Origin: Aplectana chamaeleonis
Taxonomy: Eukaryota; Nematoda; Chromadorea; Rhabditida; Cosmocercidae
Direction of reading: 5' to 3'
Assembly (NCBI GenBank): GCA_029168955.1
Contig: JAPDOI010000419.1
Span: 544,001 to 608,000, forward strand
Length of the DNA: 64,000 bases
The stretch's first letter is position 1. The number at the start of each line of letters is the position of its first letter. This document shows, piece by piece, positions 1-11,153 of the stretch. The notes below the pieces were generated by a model. It searched no databases. It was given only the letters and a program-made list of their open reading frames with translations, and was not told the origin of the DNA. Made by a program: the position numbers and the translations under genes.

Positions 1-399
1 CGCACGGAAACGAGCCAGGAAAAGCTTCAAAAGAGCCCAAACTTGCCAATTCGAACGCAATGCAAACCCCAACAGCGCAATACACGCCTACCGACGTGAA
101 CGAATGAATGCTCAAGATCGTGAGATGAGCGATGATTTCCAGTTATTAGCCCCATTCTTTCCTTCATTCTCAACTTCTCTCTTTACTCAGGTCAGCTCGC
201 ATACATTGGCTGCAAAAGACGGAAGTTACTAGCTTCGGACAACTCGTCCACGATGTTTCCTTAGCTCAATTTTTGAGGGACCATAACTCCGTTTCCAGAA
301 GGTCTTGTACTATTTCAGAGACATTAGTGCAATCAGCGTGAGATCGTTCTCAAGATAAGCAGAAAAGCAGCAAAACGATTTTTATCGTGAATACTGCCT
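1..399 (+). mobile_element. MITE family B, right part (left end outside window)
   Basis: Ends with CGTGAATACTGCCT followed by TTAA. The body matches the copies at 27283-27766 and 48008-48487 closely. Inverted ends of the type AGGCAGTGTTCACGAT and TTAA flanks suggest a piggyBac-type non-autonomous element; the superfamily is inferred. Confidence 0.8.
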
Positions 400-1248
400 T
401 TAATCGTGCCATTCTCGAAATCGTCAAAAGTCGCGTTTGGGCAGCGAGATTTTCCCCATTCCGAATCTTCGGACCAAAACAGATGGAATTTTCTTCAATT
501 ATTGACAAATGGGCCTCAAATTCGTATTCAGCACCCAAAGCAACCCCTAGAAACAAGCTTTAAACTCAATCCGAGACCTGATTTCGATCGCCCTAAAAAT
601 TCTAATGCGTGTACCCCTTTTTTCTTGGCAAAGCTATGGAAATGCCACTTTTTGATAATCTCCGGTAAATCTCTGAAGCATTTAGCCGGTTCTGAGTATG
701 GAATATTGGAGCACTGTTCTCCCCCTAGGACATACTAAAGTTGCATCTCGAAACTGTACATATCTTATGTGTGCAACCCTCCCTTGTGAGTAATGCTGTG
801 GTAGTATTAGTTTGGATAAGCTATAACACAGCTCTCACCTCAAAAATGTGGCATGAATTAACAGAGGTATAATGAGAAAACTCAAAAATCAGTGGGAACC
901 TCGAAAATAACGCTTTCGACTTCATCTGATGCTCAGTGCATGAATCGAAGGGTAAGTGTTTGAATACGCTTGTAAATAGGCACATATGCAAAAATAAATT
1001 AAATATCCTAGACCGGTTTCCCCTTACGTTCTGTGGAGAGAGCTGCGAAAATTTTAGAACACATACAAATTGGAGCTCATTGGAAACGATGTTTTTAATA
1101 ATAGCTCCACTCGAGAAGGTAGCAGTTAGGTAATGCCTTAAACAGGTCATGAAACCGTATGTGGATAGGAAACTAGCGCGCTATGCAGCGAAACTGCGAA
1201 GCGAAACGCGCGCATTTGAAGTGAATTAAGCTACGAATTTCTTGGGCT

Positions 1249-1458
1249 CAGAAGAAATTTTAGTCCTGAAGCGATTGTCGGATTACCGTAGCCGGAAAAC
1301 GCCGAGTCCTACCATTAATTTCTGGGTCCTGAAGCGATTTTCGGATTACCGTAGCCGGAAAACGCCGAGTCCTACCATCAATTTCTGGGTCCTGGAGCGA
1401 TTTTCGGATTACCGTAGCCGGAAAACGCCGAGTCCTACCATCAGTGGCTATACGCCTG
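1249..1458 (+). repeat. 63-bp minisatellite, about 3.3 copies
   Basis: Units containing GATTACCGTAGCCGGAAAAC repeat at exactly 63 bases, so one frame stays open with a 21-residue period (DYRSRKTPSPTINFW). Likely non-coding because there is no supporting splice context. Confidence 0.8.
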
Positions 1459-2354
1459 GCTTGCTATATGTTGATCAATCAACTAACGGCAGTATTGCGC
1501 TATTGATCGCGTTATTACTGCCATGACGAATGGTGAGCCGGTAGTTCGGAAACTGACGTGTTATTTGTACGGTCCTTGGCTCAATAACGTCTTCAATGAT
1601 GGTGGAAGGAGGACTCGAAGTTGGGGGTCCGGCTGAAAAGTCCTCTCGAGAACTTTTCACCCTCACCCGCCATCGTCGTCTGGCGCACAACTCAACGGGC
1701 GTAGCGTCTCAGTGCTGGCGTGTCGACCTCGCTGATTAACTAGCGAACATTAATGTTTGCGATTGTGGATTTCGAGGGGGGCAACCACTGTAGTTCAAGA
1801 GTCATAACATCAGTGATTATTTTTAAGATTTGGACTTGGCTTATATTGGTCTTGAATTTCGATACTACGATTTTAGACAAACTTAAGAACCTCCCAGTTA
1901 AAATCGGTGTTTAAAGTCTTGGGTAATACCGTAGTTTGGCAAGATTACTACCACCCCAGGTTGGTTGTAGTCGATCAGGCATACGTTTGAAATGAGCACC
2001 TCTGAAAAATTTGTGCACGTTCAGAATGAAACGCACTGCATACACTAATTGTATATTATTCTCGAATGAGTTTTGGTTTCGTTTTCTAATGTTGAATTAC
2101 CCTACTTATTCATTCTCATTCAATTTTCGTTAATCTCCTCTAAAAAAGTGCATTTCAATGTTTTCGAACACCTCAGCTCTTGACGATACCGTTTTCGGCG
2201 TAACACTTTGCAGTTTTCACTATCACTAGCGTATTCAGGGCGTCAAAAAACCGAAAAACCCATATTTTTGGAATTTCATCCTTCCAACAACTTTTTTATA
2301 ACACTTTTTATGATTTTCGACCGTTTCATTGTTTATGAACATTTTGAGTAAAAG

Positions 2355-3778
2355 CCGGCTAACAATAAGACACTTCCCCTTATTTTCCAACCTAAATTCA
2401 TGGGTCAGAATCAACGAATACTTCTATTCTCAGTATGGCTTGTGGCTCTCACCTGTCCAGGGTGAAAAAGTTCAGATCAGGACCCCCATAACGCCGGACA
2501 AATAAACCGTCGCATCCATGCCCAAAATTGGAGGATATCTCGGCTTGTTTCTGGCTACATGAGGAATAACAGCACCTAGGGTGATAATTCTATCTGAAGA
2601 CGTGCAGGAGAGTTTTTCGAAAAAGACAAATGGTGGGTTTGGAGGCATTTATCGAGCGCAACGGTCATTATTAACAAGACCCGGGCAGGCCTGAGTCTGT
2701 TTGTGTCATAGCTAAAGGTCTGAAGGGCGATGAAACGTAACGACATTCTTGCGAGAGATATGGTGCGGAAGTCCCTTTACCTATCCTGCATTCATAAAGC
2801 CAGCTGTCTCCAATTTTCGCGTAGGAATGTTCACATAATTTGGGTAAGGTGAGGCTTTGGTATGTGATGCTGAGACAGCAGCATATCATCATTAAAAATG
2901 GTCTGTGGTGTTCAGGTAATCTTACTCAAACTGAATATGATTACATGAACACCAGAGACCATTTTAAGGAAGATACGCCGCTCTCATCTTCACTAGAATC
3001 TGAAACCTCATCTTAAAGAGTGCCCGAATGAGAGTGGCCAACCGTGCGGCCGTCGTGAGTGGTAGGGAGCCGTCGCATGAGCCGGATGAGTGTTCGAACA
3101 GTTGCCCCCTCGGCTGCGAAGCTGATTGATTGCTTGCTGACAGCCGCTGACGACCCCTCTCTTAGTGAATGGCAGCAGGGGAAGGCTCGCTGTGGTTTTC
3201 ATGCTCGTCCGAGAGCGGCGCACGCGACAGCCGCCTGCCACGTACGACGGACGCGTGGTCGGCCAGTATCATTCGGACACACCTTACCTGAATCGACTAA
3301 AATGTTCCTTCGCCAAAATTGGAGCCAGATGGCTTTGTGGGTGCAGGTTAGGTGGGGGGACTTTTGCACCTTATTTCTCGCAGTGCTGTCGTGAAGTGTT
3401 ATTGCCCTTCAGACCTTTCAACTATGACAGAAACAGACTCAGGCCTGCCCGGGTCTGGTTGACACTGGCCGTTGTGCTCGATATATGCCTCCAGATCCAA
3501 CACTTATCTTTTTCGGAAAACTTCCCTGCACGTCATCAGATTGAATTATCATCCTAAGTGCTGTTATTTCTCATATAGTCAGAAACAAGCCAAAATATCC
3601 TCCAATTCTGAGCATGGATGAGACGGTTGACTTGTCCGGCGTTATGGATGTACGGATCTGAACGTTTTCACCCTGGAGGGATGAGAACCACAAGCCATTT
3701 TGAGACTAGAAGCAATCGTCAATTTTGACCCATAAATGTAGCTAGGAAAATAAGGGAAAGTGTCTTAGTCGGCGTTCA
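2355..3778. repeat. Nested fold-back element, 1.4 kb
   Basis: Outer arms 2355-2835 and 3297-3778 are inverted copies of each other (for example GACACTTCCCCTTATTTTCC against its complement at the far end). The spacer holds a small hairpin (2893-2975) and a second fold-back (3018-3290). Confidence 0.75.
3018..3290. repeat. 270-bp fold-back, family also at 49.9 kb
   Basis: Ends read GTGCCCGAATGAGAGTGGCC and its imperfect complement. The same ends occur at 49936-50230. Confidence 0.7.
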
Positions 3779-3984
3779 CCGTGTGCACCACGGTACCAGC
3801 GCGGTAGACTTGGTAACGATCGCGGTACCATCACGGTACGAGAACGAGATTGTCAATGGATGAGCAATAGGGTAACTATCGCGGAACGTACGCGGATAGC
3901 GGGATTAGGGGGAGACGATCACTGTACTATCACGGATCGCGGAAGCATCACGGTACTACTCAGGTCCGGAAAGTACCAGAAAAT

Positions 3985-4285
3985 TCTGGCAGATTTCCGA
4001 AATATTTTGCCCTCTGTTAGTGGTAATTTTCACGTAATCTGTCAGAATTTTCCCGAAATCTGTCAGAACTTTTTCACAAATCTGTCAGAATTTTCTGGTA
4101 ATCTGTCAGAATTTTCCCGTAATCTGCCAGAATTTCTTCAGTAATCTGTCAGAATTTTCTGGTAATCTGTCAGAATTTTCCCGTAATCTGCCAGAATTTT
4201 TCCAGTAATCTGCCAGAATTTTCTGGTAATCTGTCAGAATTTTCCCGTAATCTGCCAGAATTTTCCGGTAATTCGCCAGAATCTT
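3985..4285 (+). repeat. 21-bp minisatellite (TAATCTGYCAGAATTTTCY type)
   Basis: About 14 units of roughly 21 bases alternating CTGTCAG and CTGCCAG. It directly adjoins the fold-back at 4289. A related sequence in the opposite orientation lies at 15230-15450. Confidence 0.82.
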
Positions 4286-4288
4286 CCG

Positions 4289-4828
4289 TAATTAAATGCA
4301 CTGTTCACGGAAAACTTCGTCCTGTGTTTTCACTGAAAATTGAGGGTAGAAGCCCCCGAAGCAGAACAGCTTTGAAAAAACGGACCTGAACGCATTCTCA
4401 GATGCAAAAAACCGGCTTCGAAAGATGATCCACACAGCTAGGTTGGCTCCTTGTTCAGTTCTTGCAGTCATTAGCGTCACAGCTCTATCACTGCCACATC
4501 TTGATCTGCGTCTATCAGCAGTGTTTTTTTATTAAAATACGCAACGATTTGTTAGCATTTGGCCTTACAAGAATTCCGTTGCGTATTTTAATAAAAAAAC
4601 ACTGCTGATAGACGCAGATCAAGATGTGGCAGTGATAGAGCTGTGACGCTAATGACTGCAATAACTGAACCCAAGGGCCAACATTGCTGTGTGGATCATC
4701 TTTCGAAGCCGGTTTTTTGCATCTGAGAATGCGTTCAGGTCCGTTTTTTCAAAGCTGTTCTGCTTCGGGGGCTTCTACCCTCAATTTTCAGTGAAAACAC
4801 AGGACGAAGTTTTCCGCATATAGTGCCT
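4289..4828. repeat. Near-perfect 540-bp palindrome
   Basis: Arms 4289-4546 and 4577-4828 are almost exact reverse complements with a 30-base loop. Outer tips (GCACTGTTCACGG) resemble the TTAA MITE terminal repeat. Confidence 0.88.
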
Positions 4829-5966
4829 CTAAGTGGAAACCCCACGTAAATCTCCACTATATCTACCTTCGTAATCCAGCACTCGTCGACTGTTTCACCA
4901 GTTATCACCTCCAGGGGCCGGATTCATCGACGATAAAACCGTGGTTTTAGGGTATAATTCACTCCGCGGGGTAAATTTTTGCGATTCATCAAAAAATAGA
5001 CCCCAGTTTTTGGGGTATATATGGGAGTATCCGATACATAAATTTGGGGTTTATTTCGGGGTATGGAGTGGAGTTAATTAAACTCGGGGTATAAATTACC
5101 CCAAATTTCGTTGATGAATTCGGCCCCAGAAGCCTCCTTGATGAACAAGCGTGCTACTTTCACAATTTCAATAGTTTAACTACATGACAGAACAGACCCG
5201 TTTCTTCAACAAAATTCATTCAACAACATTTCAACAATGAATTTCTCCATATTTTCTTCACAGCATTCATAACATAGCACAAGCTTCAGTACAGAAAGGG
5301 GACATAGTTTACAGATTCAGAAGTTAGCACACATAAGTGGATGGCATCTAAGTAAAAGTGCTGCTTGCTAATTCTGTGCGCCCGGATACCAAGGCATTTT
5401 ACAGACACTATGTTGTATTTCGAGAATCAGATGCATATGCAGGTTCACTTGGACTATGACGTAGACTAAATCACACCTACATCCCAACCTGACCATCTGT
5501 TCCACAAACGCAGTGTTGAGGCGAATGCGTGAGGAATAATCACAGTCTCACATACCGAGTTTGGGACTTTGGAGGCTAAGCGGAGGGATCTGAGATGAAT
5601 TCTCGTGATCTTTACCCGCGAGAATTCTGCGAGTCCACCATGAATCGACCACGATCCAGTAATCGTGGAGATGATGTGCATTGAGGGAACTAGGTTTTAT
5701 TTAGTCTTTGGCATAGTTCATGTAAACCTGCCCATGTGTTTGATCCTTTAATTATAACTTTGTGTTCGTACAATGCTCAAGTAACCGTGCATCCATAATT
5801 ATGGAGCACTGCACTCTCGTGGACCTTATTTACAAATGAATAGCAAGCTCCAACTTCTAATCAAATAACTACATCTACTCTTCACTCAACACCTAATCAG
5901 TTCGGCACCAAAAAATCCAGACGACCTTGGCATCAGAGTAGAGAACCCTTCTTCAACTTTCGTCGT
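4829..5966. other. Intergenic stretch downstream of gene 1
   Basis: No secure gene. It has two overlapping minus-strand open frames at 5466-5700; one (MHIISTITGSWSIHGGLAEF) ends at 5466. Neither has firm splice partners. Confidence 0.4.
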
Positions 5967-8900
5967 TCATAATCGCTGAAATTATAAATGCTACACATGC
6001 GTTCTTTGAAGAGTATATGACCCGAGGGTTTTTGTTGCTCACTAAGGAGCCTCGCAGGGCCATCTTAATCATTTCAAAGACGATGAACGTCTTCTGGTCA
6101 ATTCTAGCTCGTTGCCTCCGAATCTGACATAGGATTTCGCTGCGGATACTGTTGAGCGAAATTATAAGCTTACTTAAGCTTTGCAAGAGAACGGTAAGGG
6201 TAAAGAGAAAGGGAATCCCACCGGCCAAATTTTAGGGTGTTTAAAGAAAATTCCCCGTTTTCAACCCTAAACTTTCAACTGGAAGTTATTCAGGGCGCTG
6301 AGCGCGGATCTGGGGTCTTTTGTCGCCAGACTTAGGGCTACTGTAATTCACGGTAGGCAGTCTTTTAGCTGGTGTTACTTGCCTTAATAACTCGAAAATC
6401 GAGAAATGGACCTCAACTTCGTGTTCGGCGTCCCAAATAATCACCTGTGAGGATTTTAAGTCAAATGTGGAAGATTTTGGAACATCAAAATCTGTACAAG
6501 TCCAAATCGCTCTCAGTCTGCGCAAAGTTTGGAAAATGTGCCTTCACCCAAAATTTGCTCAATGAGATAGTTTTGGGTGCTGAACACAACTGTACTGTCC
6601 GTTTCCGGATTTTCCAAACATGAATGCGCGTTTTTGATAGAAATAAGGCGCTTGACAAAGAATTAGAGGCTTTTAGCCTTTTCAAATCTGTGACTCATTG
6701 ATCCCCAGCATATTGTCTTGAAAATGAAGAAACCGACTTAGAATTTCATCACAATACGTTAGATAACCCTTCATTGAACTTTTCCAACCAAACTCATCCA
6801 AGAACTGCAAATGTCACATTCACTCAGCTGCAAGAAATACGAAAATTGACAAGCTATACGTTTTTTTCGCAGATGACGGTAGCAAAATCAAAGTTCAGAT
6901 TCGATCGATTCCACACGTTTATTTTTGTCAAAAATGACCTGTATTTCATTCACAGCATGATATTATTAAGGAGATTTCTGCTGTGATTATGTGAGCTAAC
7001 TGACGTACAGACTGACCCCCACTATTTTAGTACTATGGGAAGACATTCCCGCTATGCCCTGTATTCCCCATTTGCTGCATAATTTGTCATGCCGAAAATT
7101 TGTTGACTCACCATAATGAGTTCAATGAATTCCTCAATAAGCCAGTGATCGCATCAACCAAACTCCATGATGTGGGTTCCTCTAAGACTCCGTAGCCACT
7201 GATTAGAGCACCTTAAAGGGAACAAATATTTGAAATGGTTGGACTTTGAAATAAGCAGTCAATGAAAACCTACGGCTTAATGACAAGAAATCGGCGCTTT
7301 CTAGATGGGCGTACGAGCGGGTACTCTTATTTGACGCCCCCGTTAGCTTCGCAAGTTCAGCTTGAGTGAATAACTGAAAGCAATGTAGTTATGACCAGTT
7401 TTGAAATCCTTATACTTGAGTCGATTATGTCCCCGCGTTTCTGTGTGTGTATGTGTGTTTTCCCCTGGATCTTCTGAATGGCCGATCAAAATTGTTACGA
7501 TTTTGAACCAACATTCCGGCGCCAGAATCCTGAGCGATGTTTTCTTGCTCAAAAGAACTCCGGATTTCGCAAAGAGCTGCTTTTCAGCGATAAGATTTAT
7601 CTTTTGGACGTTTATTTTCTCTTGTTATTTGCATTTTTTCATCAAACGATTTGTCCCATACTTTCGATTCAATAATCAAAGAGTATGCAACAGAATTTAG
7701 ACAAAATTTTGAGTCACAAATACCTTTTTGGCTGCTTGCTTGAGAAAGCTGTGGGCAATCTTCTCCAGAGAGCCGGCGTGTCGAATACTGATTCCTCTCA
7801 AATATATCCACAGTCCCATCTGCGTCCGGGTGAAAGGGTTCGTAATCGATAATGAGGTCGGTATCCGCTCCCCGCAAAAGCACTCCAAACGAATTCCCTA
7901 AACACACACAACATGGTGTTCATCGAATACATAAAACTGCATTACTCGGAACTAGGAAGTACCCGGAACTCTACAGCATACGGAGTCGTTTTAAGTGTTC
8001 TTATAGCACTTTTCGCACGTGACGGTGTTTTCGGCGAAGAGTTGATCTGCAAATATCAGTTCATCATGATGTTAAAGCTAACATCCTCTGTTGCCCACTT
8101 AGCCCAACGTTCTGTGGACTCTTTTAAAGTCCATCACAATTGCTTCGAAGCCCTCCCCATTTCTATGATTTTGCGTCCAGCCCCTCCTTAAAAGCAGAAA
8201 AACGCCCCTAAAGGGCACCAAATCCTTTACTCTCACCCCACCTTTTTACTCTCATTGGAACTGTTCGTTGTGGCAATGAAATCTTTTGTGGACCTGCCGT
8301 TTGCAATTCGCTACTCTCTGTCGCTCTGCTCTTTCCTTTGCACCCTAATTAATAATGTTTGGCCTGAAATATTCTTCCATTTTTGACTAACCCCATTTTT
8401 CACCGTTGACAACCACCGTGAACATGTTCATCCAAGCGGACAACTAGTCCAGGCCAGAGAATAATGTCATTGAAATAAGACGTTTTAGTGCGTTTCTCGT
8501 TGTTTCTTCGTAACTTTGGTAACACTTGGTGGTCAAGAATTTGTTTTTGAGTGCAAAACTCGGAACGAAAATCATCGTGAACACTCGCCTTTAATGGCCT
8601 ATCACACCACGACATCGCTGCGCTACTCCTTCCGGAGAAAAGCCTACGTTTCACGAAACCCTTCTACTTGCTGACGGAGTCCACCTCTATGATTTTGCTC
8701 GCGTTGGGAGTCATGGCGAATAAGCGGTCAATTTACAGCTGCACACACACACACACACACATATAGCCTAGCTCCCTCATTTTGAGCCGGTCGAAGTGAG
8801 GCTTATTGGGATTAACATGCCAAAATCTCCTTATTATTGTTGTATATTGCCATGTCCGAAAGTTCCACTACTTGTTCAGCCCGGACTCACCAGAGCGGGC

Positions 8901-11153
8901 TAGGCTTTGAATTGATCAGTTTATAGTGAGAGATGACTGATAACGAAATGTCAGACAAACTAATTATGAAAATAGACCTAGAGACTAGCTGTGAAATAAC
9001 CCGCTGTTTTCCCTACTGAGAAATAATGGACTCGCAAATTTATGAGCGTTGTAGTGTACCTTCATGGCCAGAACGGCCAAGTGTTCGAAGATCTCTCTGA
9101 ACATACTGTTGCGAGTAGCTTGGCGCAGAATCGCGTCAACATCCAGATTCCTGTCTAACAGCCGGCAGTGGATTTCGTCCTAAGGCATTGAAGTTTTAGA
9201 GGTCATATAAATGCGAAATGACCTACTTATCACCAATGATTCTCCCTGAAGATCAGGAATTTAGTCGCTCACCCGCCAAGAAATTTAAATATGAAATTTT
9301 GTTTGCATCCAGCTATTCTTATATATAGAGATTTATACCAAAAATAGATGACCCTGGATTGCTTTCGTACTAGTCAGAAGTTTTGAATCAAGTTAAATGT
9401 AACTTTGAGTAAGTTAGGTGAAGTCTTCATGCAATTTACTGAAAGTCGCAAAGTACCCTTCTTGTATGGCACAGGTAACTGTTTTATAGTATACAGGTGT
9501 AATATTTGACTCACTCCTCAGATGCAGGTGACATCGGTACGGCATCCAGGGTCGTGATTGTCGCGGTCACGGTAGAGGTGATCCCGCCTCGGTCCACTAC
9601 GAGGGCGTAATCTTTGCCAAGATCTGCGGTGAGGACCGCGGCGAAAACCGCCTCCCAACCGAGAGGATACCCATGTCCCCCCAGCGGTCAAAAATATGCT
9701 GGCCTCCGGAGAGCGCCCCGAACTCGCCATTCGGGGCCGGCCCGGGTGAGTTGAGGCGCCTTATTTTCCGGTTGTGCGCGTGTTAAGGAGGCTACGACGT
9801 GACCATCTACTTGCGAGGATTGATGGGCCAATGCAGGTTACTTGCGAGATTCGAAAGGGCACAAATAACATGGTTATGCCCATGTACGTTACTTGCAAGT
9901 GCCAACCTCGCAAGTAACTTTAAGAACTCGGATAAGCCACAAGTAAGTCGATTTTGGCGTGGATATCTTGCAAGTAACTTGATCCGAAACTTCTGAGTAG
10001 TGGGCCCAAGAAAAGCTCACATTCGAGTTACTGCGATTCAAGTGTAAACAAAATAGGATTCAGACTAGGATTTGCATACCTTGTGCTCGTCATAGCTGAC
10101 ATAATTTCCACTCGAATCCTTGCAATGTCGCTTAATGAGATGCTTGACCTTCAAGGGTTTTTTTGCGCTGCTTCAGCAGCTGGTCGTCTCGTGGCTGTAA
10201 CCTAAATAAAGGACTGATAAGAATTGAACGACACAGTGTTTGCTCGACGTCGTTCTTAGTCTGTGCGGCGCGGAAAGGTGACGTCCAATAAACATATCGA
10301 TGGGGACTGTGATCAGAATCAGACTTGCGTTTTTTCAAACGCGATGGTGGCTATCGCGTGCGCGTGGTAGTGCCTCTCGTAAGCGATAGTCCCTTTTGAG
10401 GCAAACCGCTGTATACGAAAGATCCGGGCAAGCCTTTTAGATCTATTTGCTGAGTGTAGAGTCCAAGATTATGCACACGAAGCATCGACGCGCCATGCGC
10501 CTTAACGCGGTCTCGAAGCCCTCCAGCGGCTGAGCGAGGCTAAAAACCGCAAACTTGTCTAACCGATCCGACGACATTGATAACATCCAAGTACTGGCTC
10601 AAATGTCATCCATGTACTTCCTTTGGAAATGGGCTTCGGATCTTATTCCGGGTGCACGGTTTGCACGTGATAGACACTCTGTCGCATTTCTCCCTGCGTT
10701 ATGTACGCTCTTGTGTCAGGAGGGCGAACACGTCTTTATCGCGTGTCTCATTAAATCGGCAAGTCGACGTGAGCGTCAAGCTCCTTCATGTCTGAGTTGT
10801 CGCGTCGCCCCGGCAAACCTATGAACGACGCCGTTCACAGCCATACCTTCTCTACACCAGACACCTCCGCAGCTTCGTCATCTGTTTTTTCGAGTGTTCG
10901 AGCTTCACCCTGCAAGAGATATATTTACAATCTGCACGTACTCGGAGTAGCATAGTTCTAGAGGTAATATTGGATGGATGAGTCCGGGAGGAGTAAGGAG
11001 CGGAGCGGTCGGTCACGACAAAATATTACAACGATATTTTGACATGATGAGCCCGACATGCCCTACTTCGACCGGCTCGAAATGGGGGAGTTAGACTATA
11101 TGTTCACCCACCTTGGCGGAATACGGCATATCGACGAAATCTTCGTCAGACAT
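5967..11153 (-). CDS. Gene 1: unrecognised multi-exon protein, about 335 aa
   Basis: Coding segments in transcript order: 11153-11112, 10909-10847, 10539-10417, 10350-10080, 9179-9060, 7897-7724, 7529-7499 (tentative), 7181-7112, 6148-6043, 5975-5967. All have AG/GT borders. Phases agree throughout if one base is removed from an A7 run in exon 4, giving 336 codons including the stop. The N-terminus is acidic (MSDEDFVDMPYSAK, then EKTDDEAAEVSGVEK). A basic, possibly nuclear-localising stretch (KKRKSDSD) opens exon 4, and another basic run (KVKHLIKRHCKD) ends it. Exon 5 is a helical-looking block (REIFEHLAVLAMK). No signal peptide or membrane segment is seen, and I recognise no family. The intron at 7898-9059 contains a TTAA MITE. 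The last three small exons are the least certain. It could also be a recent pseudogene because of the frame break. Confidence 0.62.
6043..6148 (-). CDS. Gene 1 penultimate exon
   Basis: Acceptor CTCAACAG, donor GTGAGC, phase 2 to 0. It reads IRSEILCQIRRQRARIDQKT and FIVFEMIKMALRGSL. The next acceptor (ATTTCAG, 5976) leads to Arg-Leu-stop at 5967. Confidence 0.5.
7112..7181 (-). CDS. Gene 1 exon 8 (counting the tentative 31-base exon)
   Basis: Acceptor AGTCTTAG, donor GTGAGT. Only one frame is open: EPTSWSLVDAITGLLRNSLN. It needs a phase-1 predecessor; the tentative 31-base exon at 7499-7529 would supply it. Confidence 0.55.
7724..7897 (-). CDS. Gene 1 exon 6
   Basis: Acceptor GTGTTTAG, donor GTATTT, 58 codons. 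The phase-compatible frame reads RTQMGLWIYLRGISIRHAGS and EKIAHSFLKQAAKK. A second frame is also open and looks protein-like (LLRGADTDLIIDYEPF), so the frame choice rests on phase with exon 5. Confidence 0.58.
8192..8590 (-). mobile_element. MITE family A in gene 1 intron
   Basis: Flanked by TTAA on both sides. Matches the copies at 58917 and 60469-61440 in reverse orientation, with a deletion near one end. Confidence 0.78.
8743..8763 (+). repeat. CA dinucleotide microsatellite
   Basis: About ten CA units in gene 1 intron 5. Confidence 0.9.
8763..8910 (+). repeat. Dispersed 140-bp repeat R, copy 1
   Basis: Begins CCTAGCTCCCTC and ends in GGACTCACCAGAGCGGGCTAG. Related copies at 10973-11103 (reverse) and 45276-45422. 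Confidence 0.7.
9060..9179 (-). CDS. Gene 1 exon 5
   Basis: Acceptor GCCTTAG, donor GTACAC, 40 whole codons. It reads DEIHCRLLDRNLDVDAILRQ and MFREIFEHLAVLAMK. Confidence 0.68.
9515..9790. other. GC-rich patch in gene 1 intron 4
   Basis: All three minus-strand frames are open for 40 or more codons. One reads GKDYALVVDRGGITSTVTAT then LDAVPMSPASEE and stop (58 codons). Composition differs from the AT-rich surroundings. Origin unknown. Confidence 0.4.
10080..10350 (-). CDS. Gene 1 exon 4 with a one-base frame break
   Basis: The exon reads SRLKKRKSDSDHSPHRYVYW onward to RDDQLLKQRKK, then an A7 run (10158-10164). Removing one A restores LKVKHLIKRHCKDSSGNYVS and ends at a GTATGC donor. Length 271 is one more than 90 codons. 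Either an assembly indel or a real frameshift. Confidence 0.6.
10417..10539 (-). CDS. Gene 1 exon 3
   Basis: Acceptor GGTTTTTAG, donor GTATAC, 41 codons including GLRDRVKAHGASMLRVHN. The same frame stays open for another 21 codons and then stops, so a 66-base intron to exon 4 is inferred. Confidence 0.55.
10847..10909 (-). CDS. Gene 1 exon 2
   Basis: Acceptor CTCTTGCAG, donor GTATGG, 21 whole codons reading EARTLEKTDDEAAEVSGVEK. Confidence 0.65.
10973..11103 (-). repeat. Dispersed repeat R, copy 2 in gene 1 intron 1
   Basis: Reverse orientation copy ending about 8 bases from the exon 1 donor. Confidence 0.65.
11112..11153 (-). CDS. Gene 1 exon 1 (start)
   Basis: An acceptor CTTTTAG ends three bases before the ATG, suggesting a spliced-leader site at 11157. 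It encodes MSDEDFVDMPYSAK in phase 0, with donor GTGGGT. Part of the downstream intron is a dispersed 130-bp repeat. Confidence 0.6.

Noticed and set aside
7735..7907. Alternative frame LLRGADTDLIIDYEPF in gene 1 exon 6
   Set aside because: Protein-like but out of phase with the preceding exon; kept only as an alternative.
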